Shown: positions 43,596-52,567 of the stretch, piece after piece
Numbering within the stretch: position 1 is the stretch's first letter
How the letters are laid out: each line of letters opens with the position of its first letter
From: an uncultured Roseobacter sp.
GTDB lineage: Bacteria > Pseudomonadota > Alphaproteobacteria > Rhodobacterales > Rhodobacteraceae
NCBI RefSeq assembly: GCF_947499265.1
Contig: NZ_CANMNK010000011.1
Coordinates: forward strand, 1 to 64,000
Reading direction: 5' to 3'
DNA: 64,000 nt
Position numbers and translations under genes: made by a program
Notes under the pieces: model-generated
Told to the model about the DNA's origin: nothing
Seen by the model: only the letters and a program-made list of their open reading frames with translations
Database searches by the model: none

Positions 43596-44510
43596 TTACG
43601 CGGCAACTCCTTCTGCTTGGGATTCATCTGCCTCGACAACCGGCTGCAGACCGTGCAGGAAATCCGCCGCGCGCTGCGCATGCGCGGCAGCCGCAAAGAT
43701 TGCGCGCTTGTCGTCTCTCAGCACCTTCAGCCAGCTTTGAATATAGGCGGCATGATCTTCGCCCGGCTCCGGCGTCAGGGACAGATCAGCACATAGAAAC
43801 GCCGCGCCCAGCTCTGCAACCAGCTCCTCGCGGGCATAGCCTTCATCGCCCCACGTCTTACGCCCGAAATCCCGATCCAGTCGGTTCTTATGTTTTGTCC
43901 AGTGGGTCAGCTCATGGGCTAGGGTTGCATAGTAGGCCTCGGGGCTACGGAAGCTCTCAAAGACCGGCATCTGCACATGATCTGTGCCTCCTGAATAATG
44001 CGCGCTGTTCCCACCGTGACGGATATCGGCACCAGTTGCGGAGAAGAAAGCGTCTGCGTGTTCGTAGCGCTCCGACGGATCAATCACCGGCTCGGGCTTG
44101 GTGTAGTAATGCTCAGGCAGTCCCTCGATTTGCTCGACGTTGAAGACGGAGTATCCCTTCATGAAGGGAATTTTCCGCTCCTCTTCCTCGCCGTTATCCT
44201 GCTCTTCTGTCTTGGTGATGGTGTTGGAATAGACGACCAGATTGCCTTTTTCGCCCTTGCGCACATGTGCGCCGAGTTCCTTCGCCTGCCTGAAGGTCAT
44301 CCAGTACGGGGAGAGATATCCCGCCTCTGTCGCAGCACCCCACAGCATCAACACATTGATCCCGTTATAGGGCAGCCCGTTATGACGCAGCGGCCTGACA
44401 ATTCGCCCGACCGTGTTTCCGGCGCTCCATGGCTTCAGCCATGTGAGCTCCCCTTTCTCCAGATCGGCAATAATCTTGTCAGTCACTTTTTGATAAACAT
44501 CTTGTTTCAT
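43596..44510 (-). CDS. ardC: ArdC-type antirestriction protein
   Basis: The 304-residue protein has an N-terminal ssDNA-binding domain (DVYQKVTDKIIADLEKGELTW, RPLRHNGLPYNGINVLMLW) and a C-terminal zincin domain with LAHELTHWTKH (HExxH), followed by EELVAELGAAFL. ArdC proteins protect incoming single-stranded DNA from host restriction and are common in conjugative elements. The complete motif set suggests it is functional. Confidence 0.9.
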   Translation of the reverse strand: MKQDVYQKVTDKIIADLEKGELTWLKPWSAGNTVGRIVRPLRHNGLPYNGINVLMLWGAATEAGYLSPYWMTFRQAKELGAHVRKGEKGNLVVYSNTITKTEEQDNGEEEERKIPFMKGYSVFNVEQIEGLPEHYYTKPEPVIDPSERYEHADAFFSATGADIRHGGNSAHYSGGTDHVQMPVFESFRSPEAYYATLAHELTHWTKHKNRLDRDFGRKTWGDEGYAREELVAELGAAFLCADLSLTPEPGEDHAAYIQSWLKVLRDDKRAIFAAAAHAQRAADFLHGLQPVVEADESQAEGVAA

Positions 44511-44871
44511 TGGTCTTTTCCTTTCCCTTGTCTAGTCGGTTGCGCATGCAACCGGACTAGGTCCGCGCCAATGAGCGGGGGGAGATCGTCACAGACCGTC
44601 TCCGGCGGAGGGGGATCGCCCGGCCTGCACGAACGAAGAGAAATGAAGAGAGGAAGGTTGGGGAGACCGCCGGAGACGCCCAAGGCCAAAGCCGGGGGTT
44701 TGGTCTTGACGACGAAGGGGCTGCAGGCCCCCAAACAAAGAAGAAGAACGTCAGCCCCTCAGGGCTGACCTAAGTCGCGCAAGGGATGGAAGCCGCAGGG
44801 CCGAGACCGTCTGCGGGCTCGGTTTACGACAGCCTGACCCGCAAGGGTGCGCCCAAACTCTCTCGAAGTTA
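44511..44871. other. Non-coding stretch with GC-rich stem-loops, left of the defence block
   Basis: These 361 bases carry no supported gene. Perfect stems include GTCAGCCC/GGGCTGAC (44750-44769, loop CTCA) and GGGGC/GCCCC around CTGCAG (44717-44731). The style matches the larger hairpin array at 51919-52376, on the other side of the defence genes. Confidence 0.6.
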
Positions 44872-47800
44872 ATGGACGCCAAAGTCACTAATTGCTATGG
44901 TTTGAAAATGAAAAAGATTTTTGATGTCATACAGTTAAGCGCCTCCGATCTTGTTGGTCACTTAAATTGCAATCATCTCACGGAACTCGATCTGAACGTC
45001 GTTTCCGGCACGCTTCAAAAGCCCAAAGTTTGGGACCCATTGCTGGAGATACTACGTGAGCGCGGACATCGTCACGAACAGGAATTCGTGCAGCATTTAT
45101 CCGATCAGGGCCTCTCCAGTATAACAATCGATGGCAAGGACATCACCGATGACGCCGTCACCCAAACCAATGATGCGATGGCACAAGGCGCGGATGTGAT
45201 CATCCAGGCTGCGCTACGTCACAATCGCTGGTCAGGCCGCGCGGACATCCTTCGCCGTGTCGAAAAGCCCAGTGATCTAGGGGGCTGGTCCTATGAGATC
45301 ATTGACACCAAGCTCGCCCGCGAGACCAAGGCGGGTTCCGTTCTTCAGCTATGCCTCTACGCCGATCTTCTTGATCAGGCGCAGGGTATTGCCCCTGAAT
45401 TTATCTATGTCGTTGCGCCGTGGTCGAACTTTGAACCGCAACAATTCCGATATGTTGACTATGCAGCCTATTTTCGGAAGGTAAAATCGGCCATCGAGGA
45501 GGCGACGTTGGAGGACGCGCCTCCTGCGCATTATCCCGAACCAAAAGAGCATTGCGATATCTGTCGATGGCGCGAACGCTGCGTAGCCAAGCGCCGCGAA
45601 GACGATCATCTTTGCCTTGTGGCCAATATCAGCAAAAACCAGACAACAGAGCTTCAAGAGAACGGTATAACCACCGCCACTGCCCTCGCTGCGATGGCCT
45701 TACCCCTACCGTGGAAACCCCAGCGCGGATCGGCTCAGTCATTTGAGAAAATTCGAGAGCAAGCGCGCATCCAAATCGAGTCCCGGAATGCTGGCGAGCT
45801 CAAATTCGAACTTCTGCCCGTCGCCCCGGAAACAGGACTCTGCATCCTCCCCGAGCCGTCCGAAGGCGATATCTTCTTTGATATCGAGAGCGATGCATTT
45901 GTCGGTGAACACGGCATCGAATATCTGTTCGGCTACACATACCGCGACGCGGACGGGAACTGGGACTATACGGCTGACTGGGCTTTTGACCGAGACGGGG
46001 AGAAGGCCATCTTCGAGCGTTTCGTTGATTTCGTCGTCGAACGACGCAAGACCTATCCCGACCTCCATATCTATCATTTTGCGCCCTACGAGACCGCTGT
46101 GCTCAAGCGCTTGATGGGGCGCTATGCCAGCCGTGAGAATGAAATCGATAATTTCTTGCGCGCAGAACTCTTCGTCGATCTGCTTTCTGTTGTTCGCAAT
46201 GCTACGCGTGCAGGCGTAGAAAGCTACTCCATCAAGAAGCTGGAACCGATCTATGGCTTCGAAAGATCAACGGAGCTTTCCGATGCCAACCTTGCCCTCA
46301 AGAGTTTGCAAGCCGGATTGGAGCTCGGCGATATCGAGTCCATCAGCGATGACGATAAAGCCACGGTGCAAGGCTATAATCTCGATGACTGCGCCTCCAC
46401 CGCCGCCCTCCAAAACTGGCTTGAAGGACAACGACAAGGCCTGATCGATCAGGGCATCGAGGTGCCACGCCCTCCGCTGAAAGACGATCAGGAACAAGAA
46501 GAACTCAGCGAGCGCCAGCTTGCCATACTCGACCTCATCGAGCGCCTAACGAAAGATGTCCCTGTCGATATCGAAGCGCGCACGGACGAAGAGCAGGCGC
46601 GATGGCTGCTGGCTTATCTTCTGGAATGGCATTGGCGCGAAGAAAAATCGACGTGGTGGGAATTCTTCCGCCTGAGAGAACTCACCGCAGAAGAGCTCTT
46701 GGATGAGCGCCCAGCGCTCGCTTTCCTGACCTATGTTGAGACTGTCGATCACACCAAGACAGGGATCCCGACAGATCGGTATCAGTTTGTGCAGCAGGAC
46801 ACCGACTTGCGCGGCGGAGAAAAGCTTCGGTCCGCTGGGGGTGAGCCATTCGGTAGCATTGTCGAGATCAATGCCGATGCGCGAACGGTAGACATCAAGA
46901 AATCGAAGAAGACGGCAGAGCTGCATCCTGACGCTGTCTACGCCTTCGATAACTTTCCCGGGAAAGAACAAGCCAATGCGATCTTTCGGATTGCAGAATA
47001 TGTGGCCGATCACGGCATTGAGGGAGAAGGCCCGTATCTCGCAGCCCGCGCGCTGCTCCTAAGAGAACGCCCCCGCATTGGCGGTCAGCCAATTAGGCAG
47101 GACAACGAAGACACGCTCACAGCGGCACTGCGCATAGCGGATGCCATTGATGGCGGCGTACTGCCGATCCAAGGGCCGCCCGGAACGGGCAAGACATTTA
47201 TAGGCGCTCGGATGATCTGCCGCCTTGTTGAACGCGGCCTCAAGGTCGGGATCACTGCGAATTCTCACAAGGTCATTCGCAACCTCATCGACGGCGTGGT
47301 GAAGGCATCGCATGAAATGGGCGTTAACCTGACCTGCCTTCAAAAGCTCTCGGAGAATGCTGATGATGAGGACAGGCTGGTCTTCACCAAGGACAACGCC
47401 GAAGTCTTTGGCTCGTTTAGCTCTGGAGCTTGTCAGGTTGCGGGCGGAACAAGCTTTTTGTGGGCGCGAGCAGATGCGCAGGACACACTGGATGTTTTGG
47501 TTGTCGATGAAGCCGCACAGATGTCGCTCGCCAATGTGGTCGCGGTTTCTCAAGCCGCGCGAACGCTGATCCTGCTCGGTGATCCTCAGCAACTCGATCA
47601 GCCAAGCCAAGGCTCACATCCCGATGGAACGGACGCCTCATCTCTTCAGCATATCCTTGGCGATGATCACACAATCAGCGCAGATCGCGGGTTGTTCCTC
47701 GAACAGACCTGGCGTCTGCACCCTGACATTTGCGCCTTCAATTCAGAACTCTTCTATGACGACAAGCTGCGCTCCAAAACAGACTGTGCGCGGCAAAAGA

Positions 47801-48315
47801 TCGTCTCAGAAGGGACGATCAAGGGAAGCGGACTGCGCTACTTGTCTGTGCCACAAACTGGCAATAAGAGCTTCTCCATCGAGGAGGCAGAAGTCACTGC
47901 ACAGCTCGTCAGTGACATCCTGTCCAGTAGCCCGAGCTGGACTGATCGCGATGGAGAGCCCCATGAACTCACCCTCGACGACATTCTCATCATCACGCCC
48001 TACAATGCGCAGGTATTTGAGATTCAGCAGCGTTTGCCGCAAGCACGGGTCGGAACCGTGGACAAATTCCAAGGGCAAGAGGCACCGATAGCCATATATT
48101 CAATGGCCACATCAAGTCATGCTGACGCACCGCGTGGCATGGAGTTTCTGTACAGTGCTAATCGCTTCAACGTTGCAATTTCGCGCGCTCAATGCGCAGC
48201 AATCCTGATCGCATCGCCGGACATTTTCGAGGCAGAGTGCAAGACCCCGAGACAAATGCAGCTTGCAAATGCATTTTGCCGATACTTAGAGATGTACGAA
48301 AAACTTGAGAGTTAA
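44872..48315 (+). CDS. TM0106-type RecB-like nuclease fused to RNase H-like and SF1 helicase domains
   Basis: The 1147-residue protein carries three activities. First is a RecB-like nuclease: GRADILRR, YEIIDTKLARE, QLCLYADLL, then a cysteine cluster CDICRWRERC that may bind an Fe-S group. Second is a DEDD/RNase H_2-like exonuclease: FFDIESD, YHFAPYETAVL, YNLDDCAST. Third is a Dna2-like superfamily 1 helicase: GPPGTGKTFIGARM, VVDEAAQMSLA, LLGDPQQLDQP, VGTVDKFQGQEAP, NVAISRAQ. The family is widespread with unproven function; repair or defence is likely. The start at 44872 or 44908 is open. Confidence 0.88.
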   Translation: MDAKVTNCYGLKMKKIFDVIQLSASDLVGHLNCNHLTELDLNVVSGTLQKPKVWDPLLEILRERGHRHEQEFVQHLSDQGLSSITIDGKDITDDAVTQTNDAMAQGADVIIQAALRHNRWSGRADILRRVEKPSDLGGWSYEIIDTKLARETKAGSVLQLCLYADLLDQAQGIAPEFIYVVAPWSNFEPQQFRYVDYAAYFRKVKSAIEEATLEDAPPAHYPEPKEHCDICRWRERCVAKRREDDHLCLVANISKNQTTELQENGITTATALAAMALPLPWKPQRGSAQSFEKIREQARIQIESRNAGELKFELLPVAPETGLCILPEPSEGDIFFDIESDAFVGEHGIEYLFGYTYRDADGNWDYTADWAFDRDGEKAIFERFVDFVVERRKTYPDLHIYHFAPYETAVLKRLMGRYASRENEIDNFLRAELFVDLLSVVRNATRAGVESYSIKKLEPIYGFERSTELSDANLALKSLQAGLELGDIESISDDDKATVQGYNLDDCASTAALQNWLEGQRQGLIDQGIEVPRPPLKDDQEQEELSERQLAILDLIERLTKDVPVDIEARTDEEQARWLLAYLLEWHWREEKSTWWEFFRLRELTAEELLDERPALAFLTYVETVDHTKTGIPTDRYQFVQQDTDLRGGEKLRSAGGEPFGSIVEINADARTVDIKKSKKTAELHPDAVYAFDNFPGKEQANAIFRIAEYVADHGIEGEGPYLAARALLLRERPRIGGQPIRQDNEDTLTAALRIADAIDGGVLPIQGPPGTGKTFIGARMICRLVERGLKVGITANSHKVIRNLIDGVVKASHEMGVNLTCLQKLSENADDEDRLVFTKDNAEVFGSFSSGACQVAGGTSFLWARADAQDTLDVLVVDEAAQMSLANVVAVSQAARTLILLGDPQQLDQPSQGSHPDGTDASSLQHILGDDHTISADRGLFLEQTWRLHPDICAFNSELFYDDKLRSKTDCARQKIVSEGTIKGSGLRYLSVPQTGNKSFSIEEAEVTAQLVSDILSSSPSWTDRDGEPHELTLDDILIITPYNAQVFEIQQRLPQARVGTVDKFQGQEAPIAIYSMATSSHADAPRGMEFLYSANRFNVAISRAQCAAILIASPDIFEAECKTPRQMQLANAFCRYLEMYEKLES

Positions 48316-48524
48316 CCTACGCGAGAATATGGGTAGGCGTTCTTTATATAGGTATTTAGAAAACGGCCCTTTGATGGTTCTGCCATCAGCTGCTCGTACA
48401 TATTCTCGGGCACATTGAAATATTGGTAAATCGAACTGTTGAGAAATTCTACTTCAAGGGTTTCCGTTCCTGGATCATATCCAATAGAAGCAATGTTGGA
48501 GGAAGCGACTGAATATCTTTCCAT
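48312..48524 (-). CDS. KTSC-domain protein
   Basis: The 70-residue product (MERYSVASSNIASIGYDP...) is almost entirely a KTSC domain: EVEFLNSSIYQYFNVPENMYEQLM, KGRFLNTYIKNAYPY. The ATG at 48524 has GAAAGGA about ten bases upstream. It lies 14 bases downstream of herA on the same strand and is probably cotranscribed. KTSC domains are small and suspected to bind nucleic acid; the function is unknown. It overlaps the end of the nuclease-helicase gene by four bases on the opposite strand. Confidence 0.82.
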   Translation of the reverse strand: MERYSVASSNIASIGYDPGTETLEVEFLNSSIYQYFNVPENMYEQLMAEPSKGRFLNTYIKNAYPYSRVG

Positions 48525-48538
48525 GAATAATGTCCTTT

Positions 48539-50374
48539 CTAATCTTCTTGTGACTCGTCCGTAACACCCTCGCGCTCGATGTTGACGGTTTGGGCGACAG
48601 CGCGCGGTTTTTGCGCTCTCCACGACGCCACCACTCGGTCATAGCCCTCATTTCTCCTTGGCAATGACCAAGCCTGAACAACCTTTGGATCACTGCTTCG
48701 AGGCCTGTGTTCTTCGGCGGGCAGCGTAATCCGGCAACGCATTGGCAGCTTTGCCGCCTCGCCCATGACTATCGCTTCACCCGTCCGCAAAACTGGCAAG
48801 ACTTCGAGAAGACCAACAAGTCCATCCGGAAGCGTTCCTTGCACACGCTGCCGGTCGTTCGGATTTGACAATCTCAAGGTAAAGTAAGTACCGCACTGTG
48901 AGAGAACGGTCTCATCTACTTCTGAGGGGCGTTGGCTAATCACCATTGAGCCAACTCCGTATTTACGGCCTTCTTTGGCGATTTTCCGGACAGTCTCAAG
49001 CGCCAGATTGTCCTTTTCGGAGGCGAGATAGCGGTGCGCTTCTTCTAGGACAACAAGCAGTGGCCGCGCTATGCCACCTTCCGACTTTTCGCGGCTCCAG
49101 AAAAGGGATTCGTAAATGATCTTAAGTATGGAACCTACCAACCGCTCCACTACTATGCTTGGTACGCCGGACAGGTCCAAAACGGTGATTGGGTTCGATC
49201 CGCCGATCCAACCTGCGAGTAGTGCATCAAGATCAGCCTGAACAGAACCATCCAGGTCGGGTTCCCAGGGCCCGGGATGCAATAGAAAGTCGTATCGTCT
49301 ATCCAAGAGGCGAGACCGAAGGAGATTTAGTTGACGTCGAATGCCATGGGCTTGCGCATTCAAAAATGGCCCTTGTGCGCCCATTGCATGAGGAAGATAG
49401 GTAGGAGCGGTCAGTGTCGCGGCGTTGCCCGGATTTTGCTGCGTTGGTTGATCTCGATTTGGACCTTGAAAGGTTGTAATCTCAAAATCGATTAAGTCAT
49501 ACCACAACTGTTTCAGACTGAATGGAAGCGGAGTGTCGACCGTGATGGAAGCTTCTTCAACGCCCGGGAAGCCGGCAAGTTGATGGCTTGCAACTTTCAA
49601 CGAGAAAATCTTGTCTGTGAATGCCATTTCGCGAGCGCCATCGACGCCGCCGGTCAAGAAATCCAATAACTCCCCAGTATCGAGTGCCCAATAGGGAATA
49701 CATAGTCGCTCCTGATCCGGGTTGGGATCGACGGAGAAGACTGTCGCAATGTCACCAAATGCAGCAGCATACTCACCGTGGATATCGAGCATGAGTATTC
49801 GTGAACTTGGATAGCTACCGTCGTCGCCGGTGCCAGCAGCTATCGAGCGAAGCAGGCTCGCTACCGTCGTCGATTTGCCCGCCCCTGTGGAGCCCAAGAC
49901 TGCGGAGTGTCTTGTAATTAATTCGTTGAGATCGATCATTGCCGGAATACTTTCGGCACTTGAAAGTGATCCGATCACTACTTTGCCGAACGTGTTTGAT
50001 CCATAAATGCGGCCCAGATTGGTCTCAGTGACTATGTGCACCGTATCACCGATATTGGGATACTGACTCACGCCTCGCTCGAAGACACCGCCAACTGCTT
50101 CCCCTACGAGTTGGACCTGCATCCAGCGACCGGTGTCTCCATCAATGCTTGCGGCAATGTCCGGGGCAGCCTTGGCTCCGACTTCGGAGACCACGCCGAA
50201 CAAATCCTGGTAACCTTGCGGGATGCGAACAAAACTGCCTACCTGCCCAATCTTGTAGGTACGCCCTTCAATAATGGATAAACCAGACGCAACTGATTGC
50301 GCAAGATGCACACTTACAGCTGATCCGGATACGGAAGCCACAGTGCCTAGGAAGGTGGGATCATTGCTCAGCAC
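48539..50374 (-). CDS. herA: HerA-family ATPase, partner of SIR2 in an anti-phage system
   Basis: The product is about 611 residues. An N-terminal HAS-type beta-barrel (about 1-120) precedes a FtsK/HerA motor with Walker A GSTGAGKST (about 161-169) and LDIHGEYAAAFGD. Walker B is LLVVLEEAHRYL, followed by ISQRPSEVDETVLSQCGTYFTLRLSN. I favour the GTG at 50374: GAAGGAG lies exactly six bases upstream, whereas the ATG at 50380 would be too close to it. The gene overlaps the sir2 end by 14 bases. SIR2-HerA pairs are known to form large complexes that deplete NAD or cut DNA on infection. Confidence 0.88.
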   Translation of the reverse strand: MLSNDPTFLGTVASVSGSAVSVHLAQSVASGLSIIEGRTYKIGQVGSFVRIPQGYQDLFGVVSEVGAKAAPDIAASIDGDTGRWMQVQLVGEAVGGVFERGVSQYPNIGDTVHIVTETNLGRIYGSNTFGKVVIGSLSSAESIPAMIDLNELITRHSAVLGSTGAGKSTTVASLLRSIAAGTGDDGSYPSSRILMLDIHGEYAAAFGDIATVFSVDPNPDQERLCIPYWALDTGELLDFLTGGVDGAREMAFTDKIFSLKVASHQLAGFPGVEEASITVDTPLPFSLKQLWYDLIDFEITTFQGPNRDQPTQQNPGNAATLTAPTYLPHAMGAQGPFLNAQAHGIRRQLNLLRSRLLDRRYDFLLHPGPWEPDLDGSVQADLDALLAGWIGGSNPITVLDLSGVPSIVVERLVGSILKIIYESLFWSREKSEGGIARPLLVVLEEAHRYLASEKDNLALETVRKIAKEGRKYGVGSMVISQRPSEVDETVLSQCGTYFTLRLSNPNDRQRVQGTLPDGLVGLLEVLPVLRTGEAIVMGEAAKLPMRCRITLPAEEHRPRSSDPKVVQAWSLPRRNEGYDRVVASWRAQKPRAVAQTVNIEREGVTDESQED

Positions 50375-51626
50375 CAGCATCTCCTTCGACGTCGGCATCA
50401 GTGGAAGCTGGGACGTCGTAATCTTCTTGCGAAACGTCCGGTTCCTTAGCCATCGTGCCAAATTCCGAGGCTTGGGAAAGACCTAGGAAGCGCGCAAACT
50501 TCGCGAAGTCGCCAAGCAAAAAGGCTCCAGCGGCCCCCGCCGTACCCGATTGCCAGAATGTTCGACGTATCGAAACCCACTCCTCGGAGGGAGGCTGACC
50601 AGGCTGCCACTTTCCTGGAACGCCATGGATTACAGCGCCGTCCCTTGTATAAACGCTCAGGTTTGGTCGCCTTAGTGCAACTTTGCATGCAGGGCTTGCA
50701 GTATCGATATCTCCGAACTGAAAGGCAATCACTGCTGTGTGCGTGTTTGCTGCAAGGGCTTCGTCGATGACGGAAGTGATATGGGCGTCAAAGAATGAAA
50801 AGCCGGAGCAAAGCAGAAGGCTGTCTGGTGTCGTCAAGAATGCTCGCAGCCTCTCGAATAGAGAGGAGAACGGCTGGCGTGCAATTTGGTCGTATTTTAG
50901 GTGATCTGGATAAATGAGCTCGGTCGCGTCACGGCTGCCGGTGCGAACGATAGCATCATCTTGTATGTCCCAACCGAGCGATCCGTGAATCTTCCACACC
51001 CGTGACCAGCGTGCAGGCAGTTCACCGTCACGAATGCTAGTGGGGTCAAAAAAAGGCCTGTGAGCACCGGTAAAACCATCAAAATACGGCAACTTCGAGC
51101 GCTCGAAGGCCTCTTCAAGAAGTAGATCGTAGTTTGGTGTGAAAATCTCGATGGGATGATCCCTGTTTGTACCACCAATCCAAGAGACAAGCTCCGTGAA
51201 GGGGTTCGCTTCGTCTGGCAGTCCGGCGGCTACGATACCCCCAATTTTCTCGCAAATTTTCTGAGCAAGCGTCTCGTAGCCAGGGCCGTCAAGCCCATGA
51301 ATTTGAGCAGCTCCAATCGCCTGTGAAAGCCTACGAACACGCGTAAGGATCGTTTCGATGTTCGGGTTTTCTCCTAGTTCTGGCAAAAGTAGGTCAACCA
51401 CAGCACGATCAGCTGCCTCCAGGTCATTTACCACCGCTTTGGTCAGACGGGCCACATCTGGAATTAGTGGATCGCCTTCCTCATCCAGCTTCCCCTGATT
51501 ATTGACGCGGATCGAAACGGGACAACCAGCACCAAGGAAAAGTCCGATGCGCTTTTTTCCTTGAGAGAGGATTTGCCGGAGATCGACCATGTACCGATCT
51601 GGATTATGAATCGTACTCTGGCTCAA
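50361..51626 (-). CDS. SIR2-domain protein of a SIR2-HerA defence system
   Basis: The 421-residue protein has the SIR2 NAD-binding motifs LFLGAGCP (29-36) and TPNYD (163-167), and the catalytic His in WKIHGSLGW (H214). The C-terminal about 120 residues (from PPSEEWVSI on) have a Gly/Ala-rich stretch and an acidic tail. Its position directly upstream of and overlapping herA matches characterised SIR2-HerA (Nezha) anti-phage systems. It is leftward, facing the nuclease-helicase gene. Confidence 0.88.
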   Translation of the reverse strand: MSQSTIHNPDRYMVDLRQILSQGKKRIGLFLGAGCPVSIRVNNQGKLDEEGDPLIPDVARLTKAVVNDLEAADRAVVDLLLPELGENPNIETILTRVRRLSQAIGAAQIHGLDGPGYETLAQKICEKIGGIVAAGLPDEANPFTELVSWIGGTNRDHPIEIFTPNYDLLLEEAFERSKLPYFDGFTGAHRPFFDPTSIRDGELPARWSRVWKIHGSLGWDIQDDAIVRTGSRDATELIYPDHLKYDQIARQPFSSLFERLRAFLTTPDSLLLCSGFSFFDAHITSVIDEALAANTHTAVIAFQFGDIDTASPACKVALRRPNLSVYTRDGAVIHGVPGKWQPGQPPSEEWVSIRRTFWQSGTAGAAGAFLLGDFAKFARFLGLSQASEFGTMAKEPDVSQEDYDVPASTDADVEGDAGAEQ

Positions 51627-52567
51627 TTTCTTCCTCCTATGAGTTTGGACAGCCTCGAACCAATTGCAACACAGAAAAGAGACACTTCAGAAACACCATC
51701 GATGCAATAGTGCATACCTGCGATTCGCCCGGCTCAATTCTGGTAAATGCATTCTCATACAGTTTTCGCCCGCCTCGGTTTGTTGTAGTTTTCACTATCC
51801 TAGCAGGCACACCTTTTAGTTGCATCGACAAACAAAATGATTTTCGACTTATCCACAGAGCAAGTTGCATTTGAGGCCGTGAAGGGCGAGTGTTCTAGCA
51901 CTCAGGTGGCCGCGGTTACAAGGGGCGGACTGCCCCTTGGTCTTGATGAAGTCGTCTCCATGACATGGGGTGCAGGGGAGAGCGAAGTCTCCCTTTCGAG
52001 CTGGGTGTCAGGGGCGGCGATAGGCCCCTGGGAGTGATCCATCTTCGGCAAGATGGCGGTATCCAAACCGCGCAGGGATGGTCAGGGATGCAAGGGGCAC
52101 GAAGGCCCCTGCTCGATGGGATGGCTCCAAGGCAAGGGTAGCGTGAATGCTCCCTTTCTGGTCTCCATGAAATGGTCAGGATTTCACAAGGGCAGGAACG
52201 CCCTTTGATCGATGGGTGCAGGGAGAGCGAAGTCTCCCGCGAGTGGTTGATCGGCGATACGATCTAATGGCTATGGTTGGGCTTGATGCCCAGGAAAAGC
52301 CAATGCCGGAGGGATGCAACGGGGACGCGCAGCGGGTCCCCTTGCCAAGATGTGTTGTAGTACAACACACATCTTGCGCGTCGCGTTATTGTGATGATTG
52401 CTGCTTGAACAGGCCTAAAAGGATAAAGTTCGAACAGGGCAGATTTTCCTTATCCCGCACTGCAAAATTTTTTCGACAAATTTGCCGATGCGATGCTAGC
52501 GTTTAACAAGAAGATTCCGAGACGGCATGATGCCGGAAATTCTTGAGGCTTTACGTAGGGTGGGCCA
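51627..52567. other. Long non-coding region right of the SIR2-HerA genes
   Basis: These 941 bases contain no gene I can support. The first 290 bases should hold the sir2-herA promoter; the centre is an array of short stem-loops (51919-52376). The last about 190 bases should hold the promoter of the 828-residue gene. Short frames here on both strands cross the hairpins and are not protein-like. Confidence 0.6.
51919..52376. repeat. Array of about nine short GC-rich stem-loops
   Basis: Stems visible: CAAGGGGC/GCCCCTTG (51919-51939); GGGGAGA/TCTCCCT (51975-51994, loop GCGAAG); CAGGGGC/GCCCCTG (52009-52030); CCATCTT/AAGATGG (52039-52056); AGGGGC/GCCCCT (52093-52110). More follow: AAGGG-AGC/GCT-CCCTT (52134-52156); AAGGGC/GCCCTT (52188-52205); GGGAGA/TCTCCC (52221-52238, again loop GCGAAG); GGGGAC/GTCCCC (52321-52341); and a long AT-rich hairpin (52346-52376). 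The stems differ in sequence but share size and loop style. Confidence 0.75.

Noticed and set aside
51637-52506. Short frames in the hairpin region (51637-51870, 51837-52037, 52216-52506)
   Set aside because: They read through stem-loops, have no domain and poor codon composition; the region is better explained as non-coding.
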